Source: SZUA-36 sp963759155 (GTDB lineage Bacteria > Pseudomonadota > Gammaproteobacteria > Xanthomonadales > SZUA-36). Taken from it: a stretch of 64,000 bases of DNA. The stretch covers positions 62,001 to 126,000 of the forward strand of contig CAVWXX010000004.1 of the NCBI GenBank assembly GCA_963759155.1, in the 5' to 3' direction. Within the stretch, counting starts at the first letter, position 1. Each line of letters starts with the position of its first letter. A program made the translations under genes and the position numbers. Of the stretch, positions 35,756 through 44,421 are shown in pieces. Below the pieces are notes generated by a model. That model was not told where the DNA came from, did no database searches, and saw only the letters and a program-made list of their open reading frames with translations.

Positions 35756-37366
35756 CTAAGGTGCTGACGTGTTGTCAAACGTCGGGCATGCGATCTTGTA
35801 TTGCGTGATATCACGACTCAGATCATAGCCAATCGCGCCAAATCCAAGACCCATATATTTTGCATTAGGTGTCATGGTGAAAGAGCCGACATCGCATGCC
35901 GGGAAGTTGAATGTAGCAGTACCAAACACTTCCGTGAAGTCTGATGCGTTTCCATCTTCACCCCATGTCCGACCATCGCTGATAAACACGGTTACATCGG
36001 ATGTCATACCCGTGTTTGCAGGACCGAACGCGATCAACCAGACCTGGTTGCCTGCATTGTCGTAGGTGTAGAACGAAACAACCAGGGTCAACGCGCCACC
36101 GGCATCGGCGACTTCAAGCAGGAAGCCTTCGCCATTGCGTTCTGAACCGCCCCACCAGTTACCTGTGAGACCCGGGTTCAGACCGATGTACTCAAGTTCG
36201 CTAACAGTTGTATCTGTGCCGTGGAAGTTCTTGGCAAATCTGCCCAGTTCTGTCATCTCGGCAGTTTCGTGGCAGCGGAGGCATGCGAAATCAAGCGTGG
36301 TAGCGCCTTTGCCGTTGTCGTCCAATGCAACGTAAGCACCGTCTTCGGTGAACATGCTGGCAGTATCATCGGTGTTGATGTAGAACAGGTGAGTCTGTAC
36401 GTCACCTTCAAACGGGCCAAGCTGGTTAGCAGACTTGCTTGCGTAAGGCATATGGCAATCTTTACATTCTACGCCGTAGCCAGCCATTGGGTCGTTTGCG
36501 TAAGACGCAGCGATCGCAACGTGACAATCCGTGCACTCTTTACCTTCTTTAATTGAGAATTCGCCACGTTTGTGTGGGTCATGGCATGTAGCGCAATTCA
36601 TATTTGCATGTGGACCCGCCAGGTGCTCATTGTATTGCTCATGGTGTTTGATGAAACCACCGCCGGCCGGAATAACATTGACTTCTGCACCCGGCGCTGC
36701 TTCACGGTAGTGGCAGATGCCACAGGCTTCAGCGGTTCTGTCGACATTCATCGATGCAAACCCGTTGCCATGACATTGTTCGCAATGAACGCCGCCGTGC
36801 ATCGAATGTTCCCCACATACCGGGTAGGCCATCCTGGTTGTCGGTTAGGTCACCGTCGGTTTCGGCATCATCATCCGCAACCCAATTGGTGGTATGGCAG
36901 GAACCGCAATTGTAAGGTTTCTTTTCTTCACCTGCGTTATAGTTAACCCATTCACCGGTCAGGTAGTTGTACTGGTTAATACCATCACGCTCCGTACAGC
37001 CAGAATTGAAAGGCTCTTTTTCTTCACATGACTTGGTAATGATATAGCCTTCATGTATCCATATAGCGCGATTTCCACTTGTAACCACCAATAACATAAG
37101 AAATTCGTCATTCCTCGAGTCGCCATCACATCCGGCCAGTCAAAGCGGGTAATGGAATAGGACGGTATTGCGCCTTTTCACCCTTCATCAACTTATAAGG
37201 GTGACCGGAAGCTTTCCAGTCATTGTAGTTTGCTCTTCATGACACGTCTTAGCAATATTCAGCGCCTTCATATGCCTGGCCGAATGCAGATGCTGGTACA
37301 AGGAAAATAACCATTCCCAATACAAGACCGGCCAGTTTGCTGTATTCACATAAACTTCTTATACAT
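35756..37366 (-). pseudogene. Octahaem c-type cytochrome, broken by about seven frameshifts in its 5' third
   Basis: An intact frame covers 35756-36832 with CEQCHG, CGICHY, CATCHD, CTDCHV, CKDCHM and CLRCHE. It ends in a C-terminal beta domain of about 150 residues (GNWWGGSERNGEGFLL). Upstream coding sense continues in changing frames to an ATG at 37366 with GAGGAG ahead. The pieces give a signal peptide (KLAGLVLGMVIFLVPASA), AEYC-KTCHEEQ (haem 1), SGHPYKLMKGE, YVIGGYKWKSRYMDT, EGYIITK and CGSCHTTNW (haem 2). Frame changes fall near 37348, 37251, 37230, 37146, 37105, 37053 and 36797. Restored, it would be about 535 residues with eight CXXCH, a periplasmic multihaem reductase-like protein. The near absence of other damage argues for very recent decay or sequence error. 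Confidence 0.8.
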
Positions 37367-37388
37367 TTCTAACTCCTCGTTTAATATT

Positions 37389-37463
37389 GGGCATAACTCG
37401 GTTGGTTACGTCCCGTTTGTAGAGCCTCAAGAGCAATGGGTATAACTCGGTTGGTTATCTCCC
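37389..37463. repeat. Two direct copies of a 26-bp dyad (possible paired operators)
   Basis: Copies at 37389-37414 and 37438-37463 share ATAACTCGGTTGGTTA and a terminal TCCC. They are 49 bp apart. Each contains an internal inverted repeat ATAAC-N7-GTTA(T/C). They lie 23-97 bp upstream of the octahaem gene's ATG, a normal place for operators. Confidence 0.6.
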
Positions 37464-37546
37464 ACGCGTATGGTCTTTGTTATTGATTTATGGGTCTCTG
37501 ACCTATGTCATCTTGGGTCTGTCATGGTCCGGTGAATGAGACTTAA

Positions 37547-37560
37547 ATGATCTGGATCAA
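37547..37560. promoter_or_regulatory. CRP/FNR-like dyad ATGAT-N4-ATCAA
   Basis: The site reads ATGATCTGGATCAA, one mismatch from TTGAT-N4-ATCAA, within the region between the octahaem and trihaem cytochrome genes. Confidence 0.45.
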
Positions 37561-37743
37561 TACTTCGATCAAAAAGCAGTGTAATTTTCAAATTGTGAAT
37601 TGACCTTGAACAAGGCTTGTCTATGAGAGCGCCTTATGTTTTCCGAATGGTAGCTACGTTTAATTATGGTCTGTTCAGAATTGATTCAGTACAATGACGT
37701 TATACTGGCCTGTATCACCACTAATGATAGAAGAGGATAAGTT

Positions 37744-38076
37744 ATGATTTCTTTGAGAAAAGTTTTGACTTCCACGACAGCTATGGTATTTGTTTTCGCG
37801 CTGACGTTTGGCTTTGGAGCACCTGTTTTCGCCGAAGATCTAAGCGACAATGAAACCTGTCTGGACTGTCATGATGATACGGATCGTGCGGCACCCAGCA
37901 ATCCAGACGTCCCCCAGGTGCATAACCCTGCAGGTGGTTTTTTTGTTGAAGACCACGCAGATTTTTCATGTATCGATTGCCATACCACTATCGAAGACCT
38001 GGAACACGAAGAAACCGCACCTGGGCAGGAAGTTGATTGCCTGGAATGCCATGACGAGGTTCCAACAAAAGAGTAA
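37744..38076 (+). CDS. Small periplasmic trihaem cytochrome c (class III-like)
   Basis: 110 residues with a signal peptide (VFVFALTFGFGAPVFAED) and three haem sites: CLDCHDD, CIDCHTT and CLECHDE. Extra His residues (QVHNP, DHADF, DLEHE) can serve as bis-His ligands. The size and spacing resemble half-sized tetrahaem c3/c7 proteins, which transfer several low-potential electrons in the periplasm. GAGGATAAG precedes the ATG. It is a single-gene unit ended by a good terminator. Confidence 0.88.
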   Translation: MISLRKVLTSTTAMVFVFALTFGFGAPVFAEDLSDNETCLDCHDDTDRAAPSNPDVPQVHNPAGGFFVEDHADFSCIDCHTTIEDLEHEETAPGQEVDCLECHDEVPTKE

Positions 38077-38096
38077 AAATAATTGTGTCATATGCA

Positions 38097-38126
38097 AAAG
38101 CCCGGCAAATGCCGGGCTTTTTTATG
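38097..38126 (+). terminator. Rho-independent terminator after the trihaem cytochrome
   Basis: AAAAGCCCGGCAAATGCCGGGCTTTTTT: a 7-bp GC stem plus an A/T extension and T-tract, 20 bp past the stop. Confidence 0.9.
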
Positions 38127-38250
38127 TTCAGGGGTAAGGCAGGGACGGGAACTGTTCAAGTGATTGACCAAGGTGGTTTACGACACGATGTTGTCGGGCC
38201 TGCGCAGCATATCGTTGGATGCTGGCTATCCTGAAATCTCCGCAACTAAC

Positions 38251-39351
38251 CTATTGAGTGGCGTAATAGACAGCTAAAGCCTCAATCATTTCATCGTCAT
38301 AATGGGCACTCATCTTGTGCATCATTGAGTTCTCACGATCGGAGTCGCGATACTCTTTCATTGACTTGACCAGGTACTCGTAACTCTGACCGCGTAATGC
38401 GGGCGTGTTTGCTTTTCTTTGACCCGAAGGGGGGTTGTGGCAACGGTCACATTTTTCGGCCATTTCACTGCCTGACGGTTCATCTGTAACCGAAGCAGTC
38501 ATAGGCAGTGTTGCGTAATAGGCTGCAATATTATCTATTTGCTCATCAGTTTTAACCGGCATTCGGGTGTCGTCACTGCGTTCATGGTTGCGATAGGCCT
38601 TGGTGGCGTTTGCCAGGTAGACAGGTTCTTGTGCAGCCAGGCTGGGAACCATGGGTTTATGACTTACACCATTGGCTCCATGGCATTTTCCACAACTGGC
38701 AGAATCTACTTTACCGGCAACCGGATCCCCAAATGGCGGTGGTGCCCGACCCGGCGCTGATTGCGATGCGAAATACATGGCCATTTTTTCTACATCAACC
38801 TGGTCCAGTTCGATCAGCATTTCCGCCATGTTCTCATGACCCCGGTCACCACTTTTATACTCCAGCGTAGATGCGATCAGGTAGGCCGGTTGCTGTCCGG
38901 CCAGGTTAGGCACACCCTCCGACACGCTGATTCCACGTTCACCATGACACTCTTCACACAAAGCAGCGACCTTTACACCATCATTGACAAAGATGATGTC
39001 TGCCTGCTGGTTGCCACCATTTTTAAGTGGGGGCTGGTTAGCATAGTAAGCAGCGATATTGGCAATATCCGCCTCGCTCATCCCGGTGGTCATGTCCTGA
39101 AGCGCTGCGTGTAAACGACCACCATCACGATAGGCGTGCATGGCCTCAATCAGGTATTGAACAGGTTGTCCTGTCAGATGGGGGATTTCAGCCGTAGCGC
39201 CACGTCCGTCCAGGCCATGGCAATCAGAGCAGTCAGCCCTGGCGATGGCTTCGCCGGCCGCCAGATCGAATATGATCTCGGTTGACTCAGGTTCCCTGGA
39301 ACAGGCAACAAGCAGTACCAGGACTATCATGCCATTCAGAATAATTTTCAT
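38251..39351 (-). CDS. Tetrahaem lipoprotein cytochrome of four class I (c4-like) domains
   Basis: The ATG at 39351 follows AGAGG and opens a lipoprotein signal (IILNGMIVLVLLVAC). Four class I domains follow with CSDCHG, CEECHG, CGKCHG and CDRCHN. Each has the G-Q-x-x-x-Y-L (LAGQQPAYLIAS-like) and IANIAAYYANQ-type helix of c4-like cytochromes. It parallels the soluble four-domain protein at 31524 in architecture but is membrane-tethered, so the two could form a fixed and a mobile wire. Electron donors are probably quinol-linked cytochromes nearby. Divergent to the gene at 39716. Confidence 0.88.
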   Translation of the reverse strand: MKIILNGMIVLVLLVACSREPESTEIIFDLAAGEAIARADCSDCHGLDGRGATAEIPHLTGQPVQYLIEAMHAYRDGGRLHAALQDMTTGMSEADIANIAAYYANQPPLKNGGNQQADIIFVNDGVKVAALCEECHGERGISVSEGVPNLAGQQPAYLIASTLEYKSGDRGHENMAEMLIELDQVDVEKMAMYFASQSAPGRAPPPFGDPVAGKVDSASCGKCHGANGVSHKPMVPSLAAQEPVYLANATKAYRNHERSDDTRMPVKTDEQIDNIAAYYATLPMTASVTDEPSGSEMAEKCDRCHNPPSGQRKANTPALRGQSYEYLVKSMKEYRDSDRENSMMHKMSAHYDDEMIEALAVYYATQ

Positions 39352-39570
39352 TGAGACCTCTTTAAAAGGAGTTAACCTCTTACGTTCCAGGCGGTGCCGC
39401 CGGTTTATAAACCCGGGCACTGCCTGTTTGGCAGATTATACAGTCATTGCCGGGTCAGATTCCTATGTGCAGCTTAACGGCTTTTCTTTGGAATTACCTC
39501 ATCTGACCAGTGCTGATCGGCCCGACGACGATTATCATGCCAGCAACTGCAGTGTCAGGTCATGAGTTGT

Positions 39571-39584
39571 TTGACCTAGATCAG
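39571..39584. promoter_or_regulatory. CRP/FNR-like dyad TTGAC-N4-ATCAG
   Basis: The site reads TTGACCTAGATCAG, two mismatches from the FNR consensus, upstream of the 39716-42237 cytochrome operon. Confidence 0.4.
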
Positions 39585-39715
39585 TTTTAATAACATTGTC
39601 GCTGTCTCCATTGACGTATTTATTGCTTTAGGTGTGACGTCTGGAATAGAGTTCTTTCCGTGCGCGCCATCAACTTAAGTGAATAACATTCATTGCCCGT
39701 TAGAAGGAATTGAAA

Positions 39716-40000
39716 ATGACCAACAGAGAAACCACAGCTGAATCGACAAAAGAGCTTCATGAATCGGTCACTGAAGGTCAGGCAGGCAAATCTTCCGATA
39801 GCTGGATTAAAAACGCCGCCCTGTTTTTTGCATCGCCCTTCATCGCAATTGCCTATGCGATGGCCTTACCCTTTGTTGGTTTTTATCAGTTTACCAAGTT
39901 GAGTCATGAGGCACGGGTGAGAAAACAAAAAGTATTGGCGAAGAAAGCCAGGAAAGCCAGAAAAGCCAAAAAAGCCGAGAAAGCAAAACGAGTGTCCTGA
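39716..40000 (+). CDS. Small membrane protein with Lys/Ala-rich tail, leads the nine-haem cytochrome operon
   Basis: 94 residues. A hydrophilic N-terminus is followed by one long hydrophobic stretch (about 34-60, ALFFASPFIAIAYAMALPFVGFYQ). The C-terminal tail of about 25 residues is made almost only of Lys, Ala and Arg. The tail would be cytoplasmic and could bind nucleic acid or acidic lipid. AAGGAAT precedes the ATG. No family is recognised. The nine-haem gene begins 65 bp downstream, so it is likely a co-expressed accessory subunit. Confidence 0.65.
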   Translation: MTNRETTAESTKELHESVTEGQAGKSSDSWIKNAALFFASPFIAIAYAMALPFVGFYQFTKLSHEARVRKQKVLAKKARKARKAKKAEKAKRVS

Positions 40001-40064
40001 ACAGCCGGTGTTTTTTGAAAAGCCGGTTTTATTGTTCGAAGCGACCCACGAAAGGAGATTAATA

Positions 40065-41552
40065 ATGAAGGTCGGGAGCAGATTAAGCGATCCAGCGGAG
40101 TGTACGCTGGCAAGATTGCCCATCCTTATCACTTTTTTATTGAGTTGCATGCTATTCAGCAATGTTTTGTATGCCCAGGCTACACCGGAAGCAGAGCCCG
40201 CAGCGGCGGAACCAACTGCAGAGGCTGTTACGACAAGCGAAGCAGTCCCCGAAAGTGACACGACCGAAGCCGTCGTAACGCAAACTCCTGAAGAAAAAGC
40301 AGCGGCAAAGCTGGCGGATACGCTTAAAAAGAATAAAAAGTGTCTGAACTGTCATAAACGGGAACGAACCAAGCTACTTGAAGACGGTACGGAACTGCCG
40401 CTTCAGGTTCACAGGGACGATTATCTTGCCTCAGCACACGGTGAGGTCAAGTGCACCAGTTGCCATCGTGCGATCGGTAAAAGAAAGCATCCATCTAAAA
40501 AAGAAAATATTTCTATCAGTAGTGCACGGGACTATTCCATAGAAATGAATAAGAGCTGCAAAATGTGTCATCGGGACGAATTCAAGCTTTACGAAAAGAG
40601 CGTGCATGCAGCACTGGTTACTCAAGGTAGTACCGATGCACCGGTCTGTACCAGTTGCCATAGTGCGCATGCTATCGAAACCATGGATGAGTACCGCGCA
40701 GATACGGGCTTTCCGTGCAAAAGCTGCCACGAGAATATTTATGTCTCATACAGTGAGAGTGTCCACGGTCGGGCCAGAACCGAAGGGAATACCATTCGCG
40801 ATACCGACATCCAGTCGCCGATTTGCGCGGATTGTCATGAAGCCCACCAGATACCCGCATTGGCTATTGGTGACATTTTGAGAACGGCCTGCATTGAATG
40901 CCATGGAGATATCACCCTGGAGCACGGTAAATGGCTGCCCAATGCCGGGACGCATTTGGATATCGTCTCCTGTGCGGTCTGTCATGCACCGTTTGCCCGG
41001 CAGAAGTTTGATCTGCATCTCCACGATAATACCGCCAATGCGCCAGTCGAGCAGAAAGAGGGTGAGCAATCTCTTCAGGAACAGCTGCAGGCGATTGCAG
41101 AGGAAGGCAGTGATCTGGATCCGCTGGAAATATGGAAGGCAAGAGGTGGTTTTAACCAGGCAGGTGGGCCAGCCGATATTTCTCTGCGCAGCCGTATGGA
41201 GGTTATGTCAGGGATTGCGGCTCACCAGATTGCGAACAAGAGTTTTGCGGTCAGAACATGCGAAAGTTGCCATGAGTCCGACTCACGGCAAAGTAAGCGT
41301 GTAACCGTGTCTATTACCCAGCCGGATGGCAGAAAGCAAAGTTTTGAAACTGACAGGGAGATTCTGAGCTCGGTGGGTGATATCAACACCATAAGTGATT
41401 TTTACGCACTTGGTGGTAACAAGAACAAGTTTCTGGATTACCTGGTATTACTTTCGTTTTTCGGTGCGGTTGCGGGCGTAGCGGGTCATTACACGATGGG
41501 TAAACTCATCGCAAAAGATAAGAAAAAGGAGCTCACTGATGTCAACGCATGA
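40065..41552 (+). CDS. Membrane-anchored nine-haem c-type cytochrome
   Basis: The ATG at 40065 follows AAGGAG. A signal peptide (ILITFLLSCMLFSNVLYA) and a Glu/Ala/Thr-rich spacer precede nine CXXCH: CLNCH, CTSCH, CKMCH, CTSCH, CKSCH, CADCH, CIECH, CAVCH and, after a gap of about 100 residues, CESCH. A C-terminal helix (YLVLLSFFGAVAGVAGHY) anchors it with the haems in the periplasm. The spacing resembles NapC/NrfB-type and DmsE-type multihaem electron carriers but no enzymatic ligand pattern is evident. It overlaps the cytochrome b gene by 14 bp, so together they likely form a quinol-oxidising complex feeding periplasmic acceptors. Confidence 0.88.
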   Translation: MKVGSRLSDPAECTLARLPILITFLLSCMLFSNVLYAQATPEAEPAAAEPTAEAVTTSEAVPESDTTEAVVTQTPEEKAAAKLADTLKKNKKCLNCHKRERTKLLEDGTELPLQVHRDDYLASAHGEVKCTSCHRAIGKRKHPSKKENISISSARDYSIEMNKSCKMCHRDEFKLYEKSVHAALVTQGSTDAPVCTSCHSAHAIETMDEYRADTGFPCKSCHENIYVSYSESVHGRARTEGNTIRDTDIQSPICADCHEAHQIPALAIGDILRTACIECHGDITLEHGKWLPNAGTHLDIVSCAVCHAPFARQKFDLHLHDNTANAPVEQKEGEQSLQEQLQAIAEEGSDLDPLEIWKARGGFNQAGGPADISLRSRMEVMSGIAAHQIANKSFAVRTCESCHESDSRQSKRVTVSITQPDGRKQSFETDREILSSVGDINTISDFYALGGNKNKFLDYLVLLSFFGAVAGVAGHYTMGKLIAKDKKKELTDVNA

Positions 41553-42237
41553 TGATACCAAAGAGAGTAAAGAAGGCTGGATAAAACCGCGCCCTCCCCG
41601 GATGTATGTCAATCCGTTGCCGGTACGTATCTGGCACTGGGTGAATGCGCTTGGTTTCATATTGTTAATATTGACCGGGCTACAGATTCGGTATGCCGAT
41701 CTGTACAGTCTCATGAGCTTCGAGACAGCGGTCAAAACCCATAACTGGATTGCCTTTACGGTCATTGGCAACTACTTCATATGGTTGGGGTTTTACCTGT
41801 TTACCGATAACATCAAAGTCTATTTGCCCGAGCTTGATGCGAAGAAGTTTTTTGACCGTGCCTTCAGGCAGATATTGCATTACAGCTACGGTATTTTCAG
41901 AGGCAGGAAAGGCCCCCATAAGGTTTTGCCGCTGGATAAGTTCAATGCTCTGCAGAGCATGACCTACCAGGTTGTCATGTTATTGATCGTTCCGATACAG
42001 TTCGTCACCGGTATCATGATGTGGGATGTCAAGCGCTTCGAAAAGCCGATAGCGATGCTCGGTGGAATTGAAAATGTGGACTTGGTTCACATGCTGATAT
42101 TCATCTTTTTCGTCGGTTTTATCATTGCACATTCCTACATGGGGGCCCTGGGCCACTCGCGTACGGCGCACTTTAAAGAGATGTTCACTGGCTATAAAGA
42201 TGAGCCCAAGGACGATGAACGGACGCCGAGGCTTTAG
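41539..42237 (+). CDS. Cytochrome b561-family membrane subunit (thiosulfate reductase/hydrogenase cytochrome b-like)
   Basis: 232 residues with four to five helices. Candidate haem-b His residues are in VRIWHWVNALGF, KTHNWIAFTVIGNYF, VDLVHMLIFIFFVGFIIAHSYMG and the terminal GALGHSRTAHF. This is the pattern of PhsC/HyaC-type cytochrome b subunits that oxidise or reduce quinone and pass electrons to a c-type partner. The start overlaps the nine-haem gene by 14 bp, implying translational coupling. The same type of domain is fused to haem c sites in the protein at 55836. A terminator follows. Confidence 0.85.
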   Translation: MSTHDDTKESKEGWIKPRPPRMYVNPLPVRIWHWVNALGFILLILTGLQIRYADLYSLMSFETAVKTHNWIAFTVIGNYFIWLGFYLFTDNIKVYLPELDAKKFFDRAFRQILHYSYGIFRGRKGPHKVLPLDKFNALQSMTYQVVMLLIVPIQFVTGIMMWDVKRFEKPIAMLGGIENVDLVHMLIFIFFVGFIIAHSYMGALGHSRTAHFKEMFTGYKDEPKDDERTPRL

Positions 42238-42258
42238 TTTGTATAGCCTTCAAAATTT

Positions 42259-42291
42259 AAAAAGCCCCGAAAACTTTCGGGGCTTTTTTAA
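42259..42291. terminator. Bidirectional rho-independent terminator
   Basis: AAAAAGCCCCGAAA-ACT-TTCGGGGCTTTTTT, with A and T tracts on either side, between the convergent cytochrome b and protoporphyrinogen oxidase genes. Confidence 0.9.
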
Positions 42292-42307
42292 TTGTGACCC
42301 CCAGGCT

Positions 42308-43675
42308 TTATGACTGTGGAATCACAGATTCCGCCGTTTTCAATGCGTTCACCACGCAATCATTCAGGCTGACGCCCCTGAAGGCATTACCGGTCAATAC
42401 CAGGCCGGGGTGCCCTTGCAGTCGTTCATCGATCGCTTTCAACCTGGCGGCGTGCCCCACGAGGTACTGAGGAATGGCCCTGTTGTGTCTGAATATTCGT
42501 ATGAAATCGGGCTCTGCCTTGAGACCAAGGATATCCTGCAAATCGGACCTGACCCGGTCGATGAGTTGCTCATCCGGCAACAATGCCAGTTCGGGCGTCC
42601 TCGCACCTCCAACCATAGAGCGTAACAGCACCGCATCTTCGGGCGCCCGTCCAGGGAACACATTGGAATCGACAATCGTGCCGAGTATGGCGCGTTGTTC
42701 CTTTGAGGGAATCAGAAAGCCAAAACCGTCGAGGACCGGGCCGATCCGTTGTTTACGATAGCCAAAACAGCACACGGAAAGTGCCGGGTAGGGTATTTCA
42801 CCAAGCAGTCCGGACAGGGATGGATCCAATGCCTGTAACATTCGAGCCTGGGCGTGGGCGGGTGCAGCCAGGATGACTACATCGCTTTCTTCTACATGAT
42901 CATTTTTTAGCAGAAGCTGGTAGCGGTTGCCATTGCGGCTGATATCCCTGACTGCACTGGCTATACGGATGCGCGAGCCCAATTGTTCGGCGAGACTGTC
43001 GGTTAAAGCACTCATGCCGTTGGAAAAGGACGTCAGGGTGCCGCCGGGACCGGGGCCCGGGGTCTTTTTCTTACCCTCGCGTTTTGCTTTCAGTTGCAGC
43101 CTGATTAAACCGCGTATCAGGCTGCCGTACTGCGTTTCAATTTCGTTGATGCGCGGGAAACAGCTTTTAAGGCTCAGTTTGCTGGCATCACCTGCAAATA
43201 CGCCGGAGGCCATGGGGTCGATCAGACGTTCATATGCTTCTTTTCCAAGACGCCTCGTAGCGAATTGACCCAGCGTTTCATCCGGGTTGTCGGTGCCCCC
43301 GGCAATCATTTCATAAATGACCCTGAGACGCCCACGCACGCTGAGTAACCTGGACTTCAGGAATTCCGGTGGCTTTTCCGGCAGTTTGTGTAATTCGCCC
43401 CGACTGTAAACATAACGCTTTTGTGCAGAGGCATCTGCCCGAACGGGTGACACACCTGTTTCCTGGCACAACTCCAGTGTTCTGGGTATCTTATCCAGGA
43501 AACCGTTTACACCGCCTTCACAAAGGTAACCATCATCACTGATCTCTGTCCATACCTTGCCACCGATGCGTTGGTCAGCTTCAAAAATCGTGATTTCTGT
43601 ATCCGGTTTTCGGGTTAGTATCGCCTGTGCGGTAGCTAGCCCTGAGATTCCTGCGCCGACTATACTTATTTTCAT
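42308..43675 (-). CDS. hemG: Protoporphyrinogen oxidase, FAD-dependent (HemY type)
   Basis: The ATG at 43675 follows GAGGG and begins the FAD-binding motif ISIVGAGISGLATAQAIL. Further landmarks are IFEADQRIGGKVWTE, DGYLCEGGVNGFLDK, FATRRLGKEAYERLIDPMASGVFAGD, ILAAPAHAQA and, at the end, GLVLTGNAFRGVSLNDCV. At about 455 residues it matches the oxygen-dependent-type enzyme that oxidises protoporphyrinogen IX to protoporphyrin IX in haem synthesis. Its position inside an island needing more than 50 haems fits a local haem-supply role. Whether oxygen or the quinone pool is acceptor here cannot be told. The symbol hemG follows the common annotation for this HemY-type fold. Confidence 0.9.
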   Translation of the reverse strand: MKISIVGAGISGLATAQAILTRKPDTEITIFEADQRIGGKVWTEISDDGYLCEGGVNGFLDKIPRTLELCQETGVSPVRADASAQKRYVYSRGELHKLPEKPPEFLKSRLLSVRGRLRVIYEMIAGGTDNPDETLGQFATRRLGKEAYERLIDPMASGVFAGDASKLSLKSCFPRINEIETQYGSLIRGLIRLQLKAKREGKKKTPGPGPGGTLTSFSNGMSALTDSLAEQLGSRIRIASAVRDISRNGNRYQLLLKNDHVEESDVVILAAPAHAQARMLQALDPSLSGLLGEIPYPALSVCCFGYRKQRIGPVLDGFGFLIPSKEQRAILGTIVDSNVFPGRAPEDAVLLRSMVGGARTPELALLPDEQLIDRVRSDLQDILGLKAEPDFIRIFRHNRAIPQYLVGHAARLKAIDERLQGHPGLVLTGNAFRGVSLNDCVVNALKTAESVIPQS

Positions 43676-43782
43676 AGACCCTCTTTGTTCCGGCAGATGA
43701 TGCTTGAGATACAAGTAAAAACTATTGCGATGAGGAATTTAACCTTTTTTTAAAGACCGTTGCTTTAATAGTTTCAGTTATG

Positions 43783-43796
43783 TTGACATATGTCAT
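43783..43796. promoter_or_regulatory. CRP/FNR-like dyad TTGAC-N4-GTCAT
   Basis: The site reads TTGACATATGTCAT, nearly a perfect palindrome, about 90 bp before the start of the monohaem lipoprotein gene that leads the MtrAB-like cluster. Confidence 0.45.
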
Positions 43797-43885
43797 GAAC
43801 AAAAGGTCCTTGAAAGCGTAATTTTGTACCGGGCTAAACCGGCGCTGTTTTCGGGCTGCCCGGGTGTCACAAATGGAGAATAGTT

Positions 43886-44275
43886 ATGATGGGTAATCAG
43901 AATACAGTCGGAAAATTTGTCGCATTTTGTCTGTTCCCGCTGGTGATGACAGCTTGCGGTGGTGAACCTGCAGTCAGCTTTTCCCAGGACGTACAACCAA
44001 TCATTAACCAACACTGTGTTCAGTGCCATGAGACAGGTGGAAATGGTGAAGTTATCAGCGGCTTCGAACTGACGACTTATGAAGGTTTGATGAAAGGCAC
44101 GGACGCCGGTCCGATGGTAATTGCCGGTGATGTCGAAGGCAGCAATATACTGGTTCTCATGGAGGGTCGTGCTGATCCGTCAATCAGTATGCCGCATGGT
44201 GAGAATGATCCCGTACCGAAAAAGGACATTCAGACCCTCAAGGTGTGGATAGAACAGGGCGCGAAGAATAATTGA
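43886..44275 (+). CDS. Lipoprotein with a single c-type haem, PSCyt1-like domain
   Basis: A lipoprotein signal ending LVMTAC is followed by VSFSQDVQPIINQHCVQCHETGGN, the start typical of planctomycete-type cytochrome C (PSCyt1) domains. GFELTTYEGLMKG and the C-terminal DIQTLKVWIEQGAKNN also fit. One haem site, CVQCH. It is probably on the outer or inner membrane's periplasmic face (+2 residue Gly). It lies about 150 bp upstream of the decahaem/MtrB pair, so it could serve as an electron entry point or surface component. Role inferred from position. Confidence 0.8.
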   Translation: MMGNQNTVGKFVAFCLFPLVMTACGGEPAVSFSQDVQPIINQHCVQCHETGGNGEVISGFELTTYEGLMKGTDAGPMVIAGDVEGSNILVLMEGRADPSISMPHGENDPVPKKDIQTLKVWIEQGAKNN

Positions 44276-44421
44276 AGCCGGGACGATACCGGTAGTAAAA
44301 ATCTACATTCAACGGCTCTTGAACAGTCAGGCGAAGTTGTCTGGAAACGATTACAATTCAAACCTGAAAATTTAGTTAAACTTTGATAAAGAAATTGATT
44401 GATCAAGGAGTGGGCAAGATC

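Larger units (their letters stand above)
37367..37743. other. Divergent intergenic region with dyad repeats and a CRP/FNR-like site
   Basis: About 377 bp without a gene. It holds two copies of a dyad repeat (37389-37463), a CRP/FNR-like site (37547-37560) and a TATACT -10-like element at 37701-37706 for the plus-strand trihaem gene. Confidence 0.5.

Noticed and set aside
44390..44408. TTGATTGATCAA before the decahaem gene as an FNR site
   Set aside because: The half-sites are separated by too few bases for the 14-bp dyad and it overlaps the probable ribosome-binding region.
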